From Vagococcus bubulae (GTDB lineage: Bacteria; Bacillota; Bacilli; Lactobacillales; Vagococcaceae): DNA of 64,000 nucleotides. The DNA lies in the NCBI RefSeq assembly GCF_003950315.1, contig NZ_NGJT01000007.1:51024-115023 (forward strand), in the 5' to 3' direction. The translations under genes and the position numbers were made by a program. This document shows positions 36,573 to 44,940 of the stretch, in pieces; the stretch's first letter is position 1; every line of letters begins with the position of its first letter. The notes under the pieces were generated by a model. It searched no databases, was not told the origin of the DNA, and saw only the letters and a list, made by a program, of their open reading frames with translations.

Positions 36573-37475
36573 ATGGATATTCAGCAGTTGTATTATTTTA
36601 TGAATATTGTCGAATGTGGTTGTAATTTATCTTTAGCAGCAAAAAAAATTCATATTACACAATCTGCATTGAGTCAGTTGATTATAAATTTTGAAGCCAA
36701 TGAAGAATTGGTTTTATTTTATCGAAAAAACGGTCGTTTAGATTCGCTCACACCAAGTGGAGAAAAGTTATATGCTTATGCACAGCAAATTACTAAGTTA
36801 CATGAGCAAATGAATGACATGGTGAGAAAAGAAGCCGCAAAACAGAAAGGGACCATTCGCATAGGATTGCCTTCATTAATCTTACGAATTTTTTTCTCAT
36901 CATTTTTCCCAAAATTTACCTTAGCCAATCCGGATATTCAAATCGAAATTATTGAAGGCGGAAGTAATCAATTAAGAAAAATGCTCTTTCAAAATGATTT
37001 AGACTATGCTATTTTAATTGAACCAACTAGCTTAGATCCTAAAGCATTTGAAGAACATGTCATTCAAATTGATGAAATGACGGCATTTGTGTATCATGAT
37101 CATCCGCTTGCTTATAAAAAAATGTTGAATTGGGAAGATTTAGAACCTTATCCGATTGGGACTTTCAATGAGAGTTTTACCACAAATGAACTGGTTAGAA
37201 ATAAATTAGCAGAAATAAAAAGTAAAGCTAAAATTATGTTCCAATCATCTTCATGGGACTATTTAGTAGAAGCAACTCAAGAATCTAAAATTGTCACAAT
37301 TCTACCTTCTCCAATTGAGAGAACAATGGATAAAACGTTGTTTAAAGAAATTCCATTTAAAGACCCGATTCCTTTTAATGTTTTACTTTGTCGACCAATA
37401 AAATCAACCTATTCTGAAGTAGAGAGTAAAGTATACGAGTCAATCTTGAGTTATTTTTATCAACCAATTATTTAA
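36573..37475 (+). CDS. LysR-family transcriptional regulator
   Basis: A 300-residue LysR protein with the N-terminal winged helix (MDIQQLYYFMNIVECG, then LAAKKIHITQSALSQLI) and a C-terminal periplasmic-binding-protein-like effector domain. The start at 36573 follows AAAGGGG; the upstream extension in the longer frame lacks a site. It lies between the two acyl-CoA units, each with a related palindrome, so it is the best candidate for their regulator. The effector is unknown; a CoA thioester or short fatty acid is a reasonable guess. Confidence 0.9.
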   Translation: MDIQQLYYFMNIVECGCNLSLAAKKIHITQSALSQLIINFEANEELVLFYRKNGRLDSLTPSGEKLYAYAQQITKLHEQMNDMVRKEAAKQKGTIRIGLPSLILRIFFSSFFPKFTLANPDIQIEIIEGGSNQLRKMLFQNDLDYAILIEPTSLDPKAFEEHVIQIDEMTAFVYHDHPLAYKKMLNWEDLEPYPIGTFNESFTTNELVRNKLAEIKSKAKIMFQSSSWDYLVEATQESKIVTILPSPIERTMDKTLFKEIPFKDPIPFNVLLCRPIKSTYSEVESKVYESILSYFYQPII

Positions 37476-37484
37476 TGACATATC

Positions 37485-37519
37485 GAACATGAGTCTTTTT
37501 TTGATTCATGTTCTTTTTT
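37485..37519 (+). terminator. Terminator after the LysR gene
   Basis: GAACATGA / TCATGTTC with a 13-nt loop followed by T6. Confidence 0.8.
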
Positions 37520-37621
37520 ATTAGAAGAAAAGATTATAAAATGTTAAGAGAAAATGATACTAATCATGCTACAATTTAGTGAAATAATATAAAAAAACCA
37601 TATATGATAAGGTTTTAAAAC

Positions 37622-37642
37622 ACTATTAGTTTAACTAATAGT
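37622..37642. promoter_or_regulatory. 21-bp perfect palindrome upstream of the thiolase operon
   Basis: Arms ACTATTAGTT and AACTAATAGT flank one central T. It contains ATTAG-5 nt-CTAAT, which satisfies the LysR T-N11-A rule. It sits about 40 nt upstream of a TATAAA element (37683-37688) and 100 nt before the thiolase start. Confidence 0.7.
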
Positions 37643-37702
37643 ATAAATTATATTTACTTGTTAGATTTTTGTTACGTTTCGATATAAAATAATAAGTGTA
37701 AA

Positions 37703-37714
37703 TGAAGCGCTTTA
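37703..37714. promoter_or_regulatory. cre-like site in the thiolase leader
   Basis: TGAAGCGCTTTA carries the CcpA core AAGCGCTTT but only part of the flanks. GCGCT here can also pair with AGCGC at 37721-37725 just before the AGGAGG site. Confidence 0.35.
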
Positions 37715-37742
37715 ATAAATAGCGCCATAGGAGGAAATATAA

Positions 37743-38924
37743 GTGAAAGAAGTCGTTATTGTATCAGCTAGAAGAAGTCCAATTGGAAGTTTTGGTGGAA
37801 GTCTTAAAAATATGTCAGCCGTTGAATTAGGAAAAAAAGTACTAGAAGCATCTTTAAAAGATATTAACTTAGATCCATCATTAGTTGACGAAGTGATTTT
37901 AGGAAATGTTTTATCAGGCGGTTTAGGACAAAACGTGTCACGTCAAGTCGCAATAAATGCGGGTATTCCTCAAGAAAAATCAGCTTTCACAATTAATAAA
38001 GTTTGTGGATCTGGACTAAAAACAGTGGTTCTTGCAGCACAATCTATTATGTTAGGTGATAACGAGATTGTTGTCGCTGGCGGAACTGAAAGCATGAGTC
38101 AAGCACCTTACGTGTTAGAAAGTGAACGTTGGGGAAAACGTATGGGTGACGCTAAAGTGATTGATACAATGTTATCAGATGGTTTAGTTGATGCGTTCCA
38201 TGGTATTCATATGGGAATTACCGCAGAAAACATTGCAGAAAAATTTGGTTTTACAAGAGAACAACAAGACGAATTTGCTGCAAAAAGCCAAAATAAAGCA
38301 GAAGCAGCTGTAACGTCTGGTCGCTTCAAAGATGAAATTGTAGAAATTGATATTCCACAACGTAAAGGTGAACCTGTTATCTTTAAAGATGATGAATTCC
38401 CACGTTTTGGTTCAACCGCAGAAAAATTATCAAAATTACGTCCAGCATTTAAAAAAGATGGCACTGTTACAGCAGGAAACGCATCAGGTGTAAACGATGG
38501 TGCTGCAATCTTAGTTTTAATGTCTCGTGAAAAAGCAGACGAGTTAGGATTAGAAGTATTAGCATCAATTGAATCATACGCTTCAGCTGGTGTAGATCCA
38601 ACTATCATGGGAACAGGTCCTATCCCTGCAACTAAAAAAGCATTAGAAAAAGCTGGTTTAACAGTTGATGATTTAGATTTAGTGGAATCAAATGAAGCAT
38701 TTGCGTCTCAAGCAATGAGCGTCATGCAAGAATTAGGATTAAATGAAGACATTACAAACGTTAATGGTGGCGCAATCGCTTTGGGCCATCCAATTGGCGC
38801 AAGTGGTGCACGTATCTTAGTATCATTACTACATGAAATGAAAAAACGTGATGCGAAAAATGGATTAGCAACTCTATGTATCGGTGGCGGACAAGGTATC
38901 GCTTTAGTTGTTAAACGCGGTTAA
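37743..38924 (+). CDS. thlA: Acetyl-CoA acetyltransferase (thiolase)
   Basis: A 393-residue biosynthetic-type thiolase that condenses two acetyl-CoA to acetoacetyl-CoA, or the reverse. Catalytic residues: nucleophile Cys88 ([10 protein letters not shown]), His349 ([10 protein letters not shown]) and Cys379 (CIGGGQG). The GTG start follows AGGAGG. It heads a probable operon through to the aquaporin gene with gaps under 45 nt. In enterococci the usual thiolase is the mevalonate MvaE fusion, so a stand-alone thiolase with hbd and crt points to a C4 acyl-CoA pathway. Confidence 0.95.
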   Translation: MKEVVIVSARRSPIGSFGGSLKNMSAVELGKKVLEASLKDINLDPSLVDEVILGNVLSGGLGQNVSRQVAINAGIPQEKSAFTINKVCGSGLKTVVLAAQSIMLGDNEIVVAGGTESMSQAPYVLESERWGKRMGDAKVIDTMLSDGLVDAFHGIHMGITAENIAEKFGFTREQQDEFAAKSQNKAEAAVTSGRFKDEIVEIDIPQRKGEPVIFKDDEFPRFGSTAEKLSKLRPAFKKDGTVTAGNASGVNDGAAILVLMSREKADELGLEVLASIESYASAGVDPTIMGTGPIPATKKALEKAGLTVDDLDLVESNEAFASQAMSVMQELGLNEDITNVNGGAIALGHPIGASGARILVSLLHEMKKRDAKNGLATLCIGGGQGIALVVKRG

Positions 38925-38950
38925 TTAAGTGAAGTAAAGGGGTAAGCACA

Positions 38951-40069
38951 ATGGAAAAAAGACATGAGCTAGTGCAACAAGTGATGAATTACTCTCATAA
39001 AGAATTAGCAAAAGCAGCAAGATATTATGATACTGTAGATAAATTTCCAGAAGAACAGATGAAACAGTTGTTTCAAATGAATATTTTGCCAAGTTTATAT
39101 AAACATTTAAATAATCTTAATTATCATGATTACTTAAGCGTTATTCGACTAGTCTCTAAAAATTTTCCAGCACTTGGTAGTATTCTACTCACGCAAGAAA
39201 GCCATTGTGCTTGGCCTATTTCACAATTTGGAACAGAAGAACAAAAGAAACAGTACTTAGATAAAGCGTTAAATGGCGAGTTATATGGCTGTTTTGCTTT
39301 AAATGAACCTATTACAGGTAGTGAAATTGAAGAAATGAACACGATTGCCAGACAAACAGAAACAGGCTGGGTATTATCAGGAAACAAAGATTATATTTCA
39401 AATTCTCCTATTGCCAGTGTGTTACTTATTGCCACTAAAACAATGAGTCTTGATGGAAATGAAGGATACGCTGTGTTTGTCATTGATAAAAAGACAAATG
39501 GCATAAAAGTCGGTGAACTTGAAGAAAAGATGGGGATTAAAGCACTCCCTGTTGCAAGTGTGACCTTACAAAATGTTGAAGTATCAGATAAGCAGTTGTT
39601 AGGTGGTGTGACAGAGGGATTAATTCAAATCCAATCTATTTTAAATCGTAATCGATTAGCCGTAGCCGCTCAATCTTTAGGAATTGCAGGAGGCGCTTTA
39701 GATAGAGGATTGAAATATGTGTCTTATGATAGAAATTTAGGAAAACGCTTAATTGATATGGCCTCTACACAATTTAAGCTAGCTGATATTGAAACAGGAA
39801 TTTATTCTGCTAGGTCTTTGTTAATGCAGGTGATTAACTCTGGGCAAGAGCAAGATGAGCGTATGGTCGCGATGACAAAATTAACTGCTTCCAATTTAGC
39901 AATTGATGCAACAGAAAGCATTATAAATATGAGTGGTGGTTATGGTTATATGCGAAACAATGATATCGAGAGATTTGTACGAGATGCAAAAATTACAGCG
40001 ATATACGGATCATCATCTGATCGATTAAGACGTATCATAGCAAAACCATGGGTAGATAATAAAATGTAA
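38951..40069 (+). CDS. Acyl-CoA dehydrogenase-like protein 2, catalytic glutamate absent
   Basis: A 372-residue acyl-CoA dehydrogenase fold with GCFALNEPITGSE (cf. family AxTEPxAGSD), an RNRLAVAAQSLGIAGGALD helix and the C-terminal RDAKITAIYGSSSDRLRR. In butyryl-CoA dehydrogenases this last block reads IYEGTSE, and the glutamate is the catalytic base; here residue 353 is Gly. The alternative base of isovaleryl- and long-chain enzymes, in the RLxxAxxxLG helix, is also not Glu (Asn). It may be inactive as a dehydrogenase, have changed chemistry or act as a partner of dehydrogenase 1. It is in the operon between thlA and hbd. Confidence 0.85.
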   Translation: MEKRHELVQQVMNYSHKELAKAARYYDTVDKFPEEQMKQLFQMNILPSLYKHLNNLNYHDYLSVIRLVSKNFPALGSILLTQESHCAWPISQFGTEEQKKQYLDKALNGELYGCFALNEPITGSEIEEMNTIARQTETGWVLSGNKDYISNSPIASVLLIATKTMSLDGNEGYAVFVIDKKTNGIKVGELEEKMGIKALPVASVTLQNVEVSDKQLLGGVTEGLIQIQSILNRNRLAVAAQSLGIAGGALDRGLKYVSYDRNLGKRLIDMASTQFKLADIETGIYSARSLLMQVINSGQEQDERMVAMTKLTASNLAIDATESIINMSGGYGYMRNNDIERFVRDAKITAIYGSSSDRLRRIIAKPWVDNKM

Positions 40070-40087
40070 AGTAAAGGAAGTATAAAA

Positions 40088-40942
40088 ATGGAAATTAAAA
40101 AGGTAATGGTTGTAGGCGCAGGACAAATGGGAAATGGTATTGTTCAAGTCTTAGCAACAGTTGGGTACGATGTTTACATGAATGACATCACAGAAGAAGC
40201 AACACAAAATGGTTTGGAAAAAATTAAAGGATTTTTAGGAAAATCAGTTAAACGTGGATCTAAAACAGAAGATGAAGTAACAAAAATTTTAGATAGAATT
40301 ACATTATCAACATCTTATGAAGATGCAAAACACGTTGATTTGATTATTGAAGCAGCAACAGAAAATAAAAGAATTAAGTTAGATATCTTTAAACAACTAG
40401 ATGCGATTGCTCCAGAACATACTATCTTAGCTACAAACACGTCTTCTTTATCAATCACTGAAATCGCTTCAGTAACAAGTCGACCAGAAAAAGTAGTTGG
40501 AATGCATTTCTTTAATCCAGTTCCATTAATGAAATTAGTTGAAATTAATCACGGTCTTGCAACAAGTGATGAAACAGCGAAAGCTATTTTAGATGTGGCA
40601 AGTAATATGAGAAAAGTATCAATTGATATTAAAGATTCACCAGGATTTGCAGTAAACCGTATTTTAATTCCAATGATTAATGAAGCAATATTTGTTTTAG
40701 GTGAAGGCGTTGCTACAGCTGAAGAAATTGATGAGTCAATGACACTTGGCGCAAACCATCCGATGGGACCTTTAGCATTAGCAGATTATATTGGATTAGA
40801 TACATGTTTAGCTATTATGAACGTGTTATATGACGGATTTAATGATTCTAAATATCGTCCAGCACCACTACTTAAAAAATATGTAGAAGCAGGCTGGTTA
40901 GGTAATAAAACAGGAAAAGGTTTTTATAACTACAAAAAATAA
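40088..40942 (+). CDS. hbd: 3-hydroxybutyryl-CoA dehydrogenase
   Basis: A 284-residue NAD(P)-dependent enzyme that interconverts acetoacetyl-CoA and 3-hydroxybutyryl-CoA. It has the Rossmann motif [11 protein letters not shown] at the N-terminus, the catalytic block [18 protein letters not shown] (His-Glu pair) and the C-terminal domain [18 protein letters not shown]. The length is that of Clostridium Hbd. AAGGAAG precedes the ATG; the gap to the acyl-CoA dehydrogenase is 18 nt. Confidence 0.95.
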   Translation: MEIKKVMVVGAGQMGNGIVQVLATVGYDVYMNDITEEATQNGLEKIKGFLGKSVKRGSKTEDEVTKILDRITLSTSYEDAKHVDLIIEAATENKRIKLDIFKQLDAIAPEHTILATNTSSLSITEIASVTSRPEKVVGMHFFNPVPLMKLVEINHGLATSDETAKAILDVASNMRKVSIDIKDSPGFAVNRILIPMINEAIFVLGEGVATAEEIDESMTLGANHPMGPLALADYIGLDTCLAIMNVLYDGFNDSKYRPAPLLKKYVEAGWLGNKTGKGFYNYKK

Positions 40943-40956
40943 TGGAGGAATCATGA

Positions 40957-41742
40957 ATGAAAACATATAAATACTTAAGTTTATCTGCTGAAAATGGTGT
41001 TGGGACATTAAAAATCGAACGACCTAAAATGTTGAATGCTCTAAGCACAGGAGTTTTAGAAGAAATAGATAAAGCCATTGATGAAGTGAGTTCTAGACAA
41101 GACATCGATGTGTTATTAGTAACAGGAACAGGTGAAAGAGCTTTTGTTGCTGGAGCAGATATTTCAGAGATGAAAGATAAAACAGTGTTTGAAGGACGTG
41201 CATTTTCAGAAATTGGGAACAATGTCTTTTTAAAACTAAGCACATTAAGACAACCAACGATTGCTTGTGTGAATGGATTTGCTTTAGGTGGCGGTTGTGA
41301 ATTAGCTTTAGCGTGTGATATGAGAATTGCTTCAGACAATGCAAAATTTGGTCAACCAGAAGTTGGTTTAGGAATTATTCCAGGATTTGGTGGCACGCAA
41401 CGACTAACAAGACTTGTGGGAACAGGTATTGCTAAAGAATTAATTTTCACAGGTAAAATTGTTTCAGCTGATGATGCTTTAAGAATGGGATTAGTAAATA
41501 AAGTGGTTAGCTTTGATGATTTACAAACAGAAGCAATGGATTTAGCTAATCAAGTTAGAAAAAATGCCCCACTTGCTGTAGAACTAAGTAAAGAAGTAAT
41601 TGATTCGGGTATTGAAATGAGTTTAGCAAATGGATTAAGACTTGAAGCAGAAGTATTTGGCTCACTATTTTCAACAAGTGATCAAACAGAAGGCATGGAT
41701 GCTTTCATTAATAAACGTAAACCTAAATTTGAAAAAAACTGA
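40957..41742 (+). CDS. crt: Enoyl-CoA hydratase/crotonase
   Basis: A 261-residue crotonase-fold enzyme that interconverts 3-hydroxybutyryl-CoA and crotonyl-CoA. The oxyanion-hole segments VAGADISEM and VNGFALGGGCELALACDM are present, and both catalytic glutamates are found (CELALACD and GQPEVGLGIIPGFGGTQRL). GGAGG precedes the ATG. It is 14 nt after hbd and its end is 40 nt before the CoA-transferase start. Confidence 0.95.
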   Translation: MKTYKYLSLSAENGVGTLKIERPKMLNALSTGVLEEIDKAIDEVSSRQDIDVLLVTGTGERAFVAGADISEMKDKTVFEGRAFSEIGNNVFLKLSTLRQPTIACVNGFALGGGCELALACDMRIASDNAKFGQPEVGLGIIPGFGGTQRLTRLVGTGIAKELIFTGKIVSADDALRMGLVNKVVSFDDLQTEAMDLANQVRKNAPLAVELSKEVIDSGIEMSLANGLRLEAEVFGSLFSTSDQTEGMDAFINKRKPKFEKN

Positions 41743-41782
41743 AAATTCAGAAAATACTGACAATAATAAGGAGAGTTTAACT

Positions 41783-43069
41783 ATGAATTACGATAACTTA
41801 TATAATGAAAAAATTAAGTCAGCAAAAGATGCAGTCAGCGTGATTGAACCAGGAGATGCTATTGTTTTTCCAATTATGCCAGGTGAACCACCAGCATTAT
41901 TAGATGCCATTCGCGAAATGGATACATTAGATGGTAACTCTTTATATCGTATGCTACCTAGTTTTCCAACAGTTGATGTAGAAAAATCAAAATTACGCCA
42001 AATTTCAATCTTTTTATCTGGTATGGATAGAAAAGGAATGAATGCTGGAAACATTGATTTACTACCAAACCATTTTTCTGACATTCCTTCTATTTTGAAA
42101 AAACGTGAAGGTGACAAATTAGTCATCATGGCAACAGTATCTCCAATGGATGAAGATGGCAACTTTTCGTTAGGAACTAGTCCTTCTTATGTTGCATCAT
42201 TAATCGAAGGAGCTAAACGAATTGTTTTAGAAGTGAATGAAAATATGCCAAGAACATTTGGTGAAAAAAATACGATTCATATTAGCCAAGTGGATGCTTT
42301 AATTGAAAATAATGTTGAGTTACCAGAACTTGTTAGTCCAACACCAAATGAAAAAGATTTAGCAGTTGGTCGTGAAATTGCGAAAAAAGTAAAAGATGGT
42401 GACACTCTACAAATTGGATTTGGTGCAATGCCTAATGCTGTAATGGAATATTTGACAGAGAAAAAACATTTAGGGTTGCATACAGAAATGCTTCCTGAAA
42501 AATTAGTTGACTTAACTGAAAAAGGAGTTATTGACAATAGCGCAAAAGAAATTCATAATGGTAAGTCAGTTGCGACTTTTGCCATCGGAAGTAAGCGACT
42601 TTATGAATTCATGAATAATAACCCAGACATTTTAATGTTACCGTGTGACTACACAAATAGTTTTGATACAATAAGCAAGATGAAAAACTTATTTGCGATT
42701 AACTCTGCGATTGAAGTTGATTTTCTTGGTCAATGTAATTCAGAACGAGTGAAAGGGTTTTATTATTCATCAACAGGTGGACAATCAGACTTTATGAAGG
42801 GGGTACGTTTAACAGAAAGTGGTACTGGGATCATTTGTTTGTACTCTACAGCTAAAAATGATGAAATTTCGACAATCGTACCTACTTTATTCGAAGGTGC
42901 TCCTGTTGCAACATCAAAAAATGATATTGATACAGTTGTAACTGAATATGGTAGTGCAGAATTAAAGGGTAGTACAATCTTTGAGAGAACGGAAAGATTA
43001 ATCAATATTGCGCATCCTAAATTTAGAGATGAATTAAGAGAAAAAGCAAAAGAAATGAACTACATGTAA
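41783..43069 (+). CDS. Acetyl-CoA hydrolase/transferase family CoA-transferase (butyryl-CoA:acetate type likely)
   Basis: A 428-residue two-lobed class I CoA-transferase. The catalytic glutamate is Glu235 in LGLHTEMLPEKLVDL, and the second lobe has VTEYGSAELKGSTIFERTERLI with IAHPKFRDEL, as in butyryl-CoA:acetate and 4-hydroxybutyrate CoA-transferases. In this operon it would release butyrate (or another short acid) while forming acetyl-CoA, or activate such acids. The start at 41783 follows AAGGAGAG; the longer frame overlaps crt in another phase and is rejected. Exact acid specificity is inference. Confidence 0.88.
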   Translation: MNYDNLYNEKIKSAKDAVSVIEPGDAIVFPIMPGEPPALLDAIREMDTLDGNSLYRMLPSFPTVDVEKSKLRQISIFLSGMDRKGMNAGNIDLLPNHFSDIPSILKKREGDKLVIMATVSPMDEDGNFSLGTSPSYVASLIEGAKRIVLEVNENMPRTFGEKNTIHISQVDALIENNVELPELVSPTPNEKDLAVGREIAKKVKDGDTLQIGFGAMPNAVMEYLTEKKHLGLHTEMLPEKLVDLTEKGVIDNSAKEIHNGKSVATFAIGSKRLYEFMNNNPDILMLPCDYTNSFDTISKMKNLFAINSAIEVDFLGQCNSERVKGFYYSSTGGQSDFMKGVRLTESGTGIICLYSTAKNDEISTIVPTLFEGAPVATSKNDIDTVVTEYGSAELKGSTIFERTERLINIAHPKFRDELREKAKEMNYM

Positions 43070-43090
43070 TCACAACTAGGAGGAAAAAAG

Positions 43091-43954
43091 ATGGATACAT
43101 TAACGTTTCATGATATGACATTAACCTGGTTAGAAGGTGGGATGACTTGTTTAGATGGTGGTGCAATGTTTGGTGTTGTACCAAAACCTGTTTGGACAAG
43201 AAAATATCCAGTGAACGAAAAAAATCAGATTGAATTACCAACAGATCCTATTCTTATCCAGTATCAAGGAAAGAATTATTTGATTGATACAGGTGTAGGA
43301 AATGGCAAATTCACAGAGAAACAAAAAAAGATTTTTGGTGTAGCATGGGAATCAGAAATTGATGCCTCTTTAAACAAGTTAGGTTTAACAACTGAAGATA
43401 TTGATGTTGTTTTGATGACTCATATGCACTTTGATCACGCAACTGGACTAACCAAACCAACTCATGATGGTCGTTATGTATCCGTTTTTCCGAATGCTAA
43501 AATATACGTTCAAGCAATTGAATGGGATGAAATGCAACATCCTAATATACGCTCGAAGAGTACTTATTGGGCCTATAATTGGGAACCAATCGTTGATCAA
43601 GTGGTTACTTATGACAAATCAGTTGAAGTAGCAGAGGGCTTGACAATGATTCATACAGGTGGACATAGTAATGGACATGCTGTGATAAAATTTGAACAAA
43701 AAGGTGAGACGATGATTCATATGGCAGATATTATGCCAACACATGCTCATCAAAATCCTTTATGGGTTCTAGCTTATGATGATTATCCGATGACTTCAAT
43801 AGCAAATAAAGAAAGATTGTTAAAAGAAGCTTATGAAAACAATTATAAATTTATTTTCTATCATGATGCATTTTATCGAATGATTCAGTGGGACAATGAA
43901 GGAAAAGAAATGATTGACACTTTGGAGAGGTCCAGAGAGAGAATTATAAGGTAA
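43091..43954 (+). CDS. Metallo-beta-lactamase-fold hydrolase (lactonase-like)
   Basis: A 287-residue hydrolase with the zinc motif [10 protein letters not shown] and later metal ligands in [11 protein letters not shown] and [10 protein letters not shown]. The N-terminal layout ([19 protein letters not shown]) resembles YtnP and AHL-lactonase relatives, so a lactone or thioester could be the substrate. It is in the CoA operon 21 nt after the transferase and may hydrolyse a side product such as an acyl thioester. No experimental role can be deduced. AGGAGGA precedes the ATG. Confidence 0.8.
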   Translation: MDTLTFHDMTLTWLEGGMTCLDGGAMFGVVPKPVWTRKYPVNEKNQIELPTDPILIQYQGKNYLIDTGVGNGKFTEKQKKIFGVAWESEIDASLNKLGLTTEDIDVVLMTHMHFDHATGLTKPTHDGRYVSVFPNAKIYVQAIEWDEMQHPNIRSKSTYWAYNWEPIVDQVVTYDKSVEVAEGLTMIHTGGHSNGHAVIKFEQKGETMIHMADIMPTHAHQNPLWVLAYDDYPMTSIANKERLLKEAYENNYKFIFYHDAFYRMIQWDNEGKEMIDTLERSRERIIR

Positions 43955-43978
43955 GTGTAAAATATAGGGGGAAGTATT

Positions 43979-44638
43979 TTGGTAAAAAAAGGTTTAGCAG
44001 AAGTAATAGGGACATTCTTTTTAGTCTTTATTGGTACAGGTACTGCAGTATTAAGTGGTAATGTTGTTGGAACGTTGGGGATTGGTCTAGGGTTTGGTTT
44101 AGCGATTATGGTTGCTGCTAATACAATCGGACAAATTTCTGGAGCACATTTGAATCCAGCTGTAACATTAGCTTTTTTAGTAAATAAACGTCTTGATGTC
44201 CAAGAATTTATTGTTTATGTTGTTGGACAAATTATTGGAGCGATACTTGGTACTGGGTTACTAAGATTGATTTTAGGAATGACTGATTTAGGTGTAGATA
44301 ACCTAGCTCAAACAACTTATCAAGGTATTTCAACAACAGGCGCATTTATCATTGAAATGACGCTAACAGCAATTTTAGTATTTGTCATTATGTCTGTGAC
44401 AAGTAAAAAAGGTGAAACATCTTATAATGGTTTAGCAATTGGTTTAACTTTAACGATGTTACATTTTATTGGGGTTCCTTTAACAGGAATGTCAGTAAAC
44501 CCTGTGAGAAGTTTATCGCCAGCAATATTTGTTGGGGGTGACGCGATGAGTCAACTATGGCTATACATTTTAGCGCCATTAGTAGGTGGCTTAATCGCTG
44601 CAGTGATTGCAAAAACGTTACTACAAACAGAAGAATAA
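43979..44638 (+). CDS. Aquaporin/glycerol facilitator family channel
   Basis: A 219-residue MIP-family channel with six transmembrane segments. The first NPA box is intact (SGAHLNPAVTLAF); the second reads NPV (MSVNPVRSLSPA), with the selectivity arginine kept. Start TTG 43979-43981 follows AGGGGGA. It ends the CoA operon, before a terminator. MIP channels pass water, glycerol, or small neutral solutes including undissociated lactic acid, so export of a short acid is conceivable but speculative. Confidence 0.88.
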   Translation: MVKKGLAEVIGTFFLVFIGTGTAVLSGNVVGTLGIGLGFGLAIMVAANTIGQISGAHLNPAVTLAFLVNKRLDVQEFIVYVVGQIIGAILGTGLLRLILGMTDLGVDNLAQTTYQGISTTGAFIIEMTLTAILVFVIMSVTSKKGETSYNGLAIGLTLTMLHFIGVPLTGMSVNPVRSLSPAIFVGGDAMSQLWLYILAPLVGGLIAAVIAKTLLQTEE

Positions 44639-44645
44639 ATAATAC

Positions 44646-44683
44646 CAACAACCACAGTCAACTGATTGTGGTTGTTTTTTTTA
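44646..44683 (+). terminator. Terminator after the aquaporin gene
   Basis: CAACAACCACAG with TTGTGGTTGTTT forms a stem, followed by T8. Confidence 0.88.
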
Positions 44684-44723
44684 TACAACAAATAAACAAC
44701 GATTTAATAATGAGGTGTATGAC

Positions 44724-44819
44724 ATGATAAAAATACTAAGAACGCTAAAATATGACGAGGAAAATAGATTAAAACGTTATGTTACAGGGGTTATTTGTAC
44801 AATAAATAGTTTATTATGA
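44724..44819 (+). pseudogene. Possible 31-codon gene remnant upstream of mgtA
   Basis: ATG 44724 with GAGG 8 nt upstream opens a 31-codon frame (MIKILRTLKYDEENRLKRYV...) that stops at TGA 44817-44819. If the stop is read through, the frame continues as a few hydrophobic codons to a second stop. This looks like the N-terminus of a membrane protein that has decayed. It could also be a small leader peptide. The rest of the 302-nt gap holds the AAGTGT..ACACTT dyad at about 44818-44856 and no recognisable Mg2+ riboswitch. Confidence 0.3.
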
Positions 44820-44940
44820 AGTGTTTTTATTGTTATTTTATAAAAAATGTACACTTTATTTATAAAAACTCAGATTAAATGAAAAGAATTCTCATGCATG
44901 TTATGATAAGGGAGAGACTTTAGTTGTAGGAGGAATGCAC

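Noticed and set aside
44880..44900. Fur-like GAAAAGAATTCTCATGC upstream of mgtA
   Set aside because: It shares only part of the Fur pattern, and the palindrome AGAATTCT is short; not enough to call.
44700..44940. Magnesium riboswitch (M-box) upstream of mgtA
   Set aside because: The conserved M-box start and its stems are not seen; only an AT-rich leader and a weak dyad are present.
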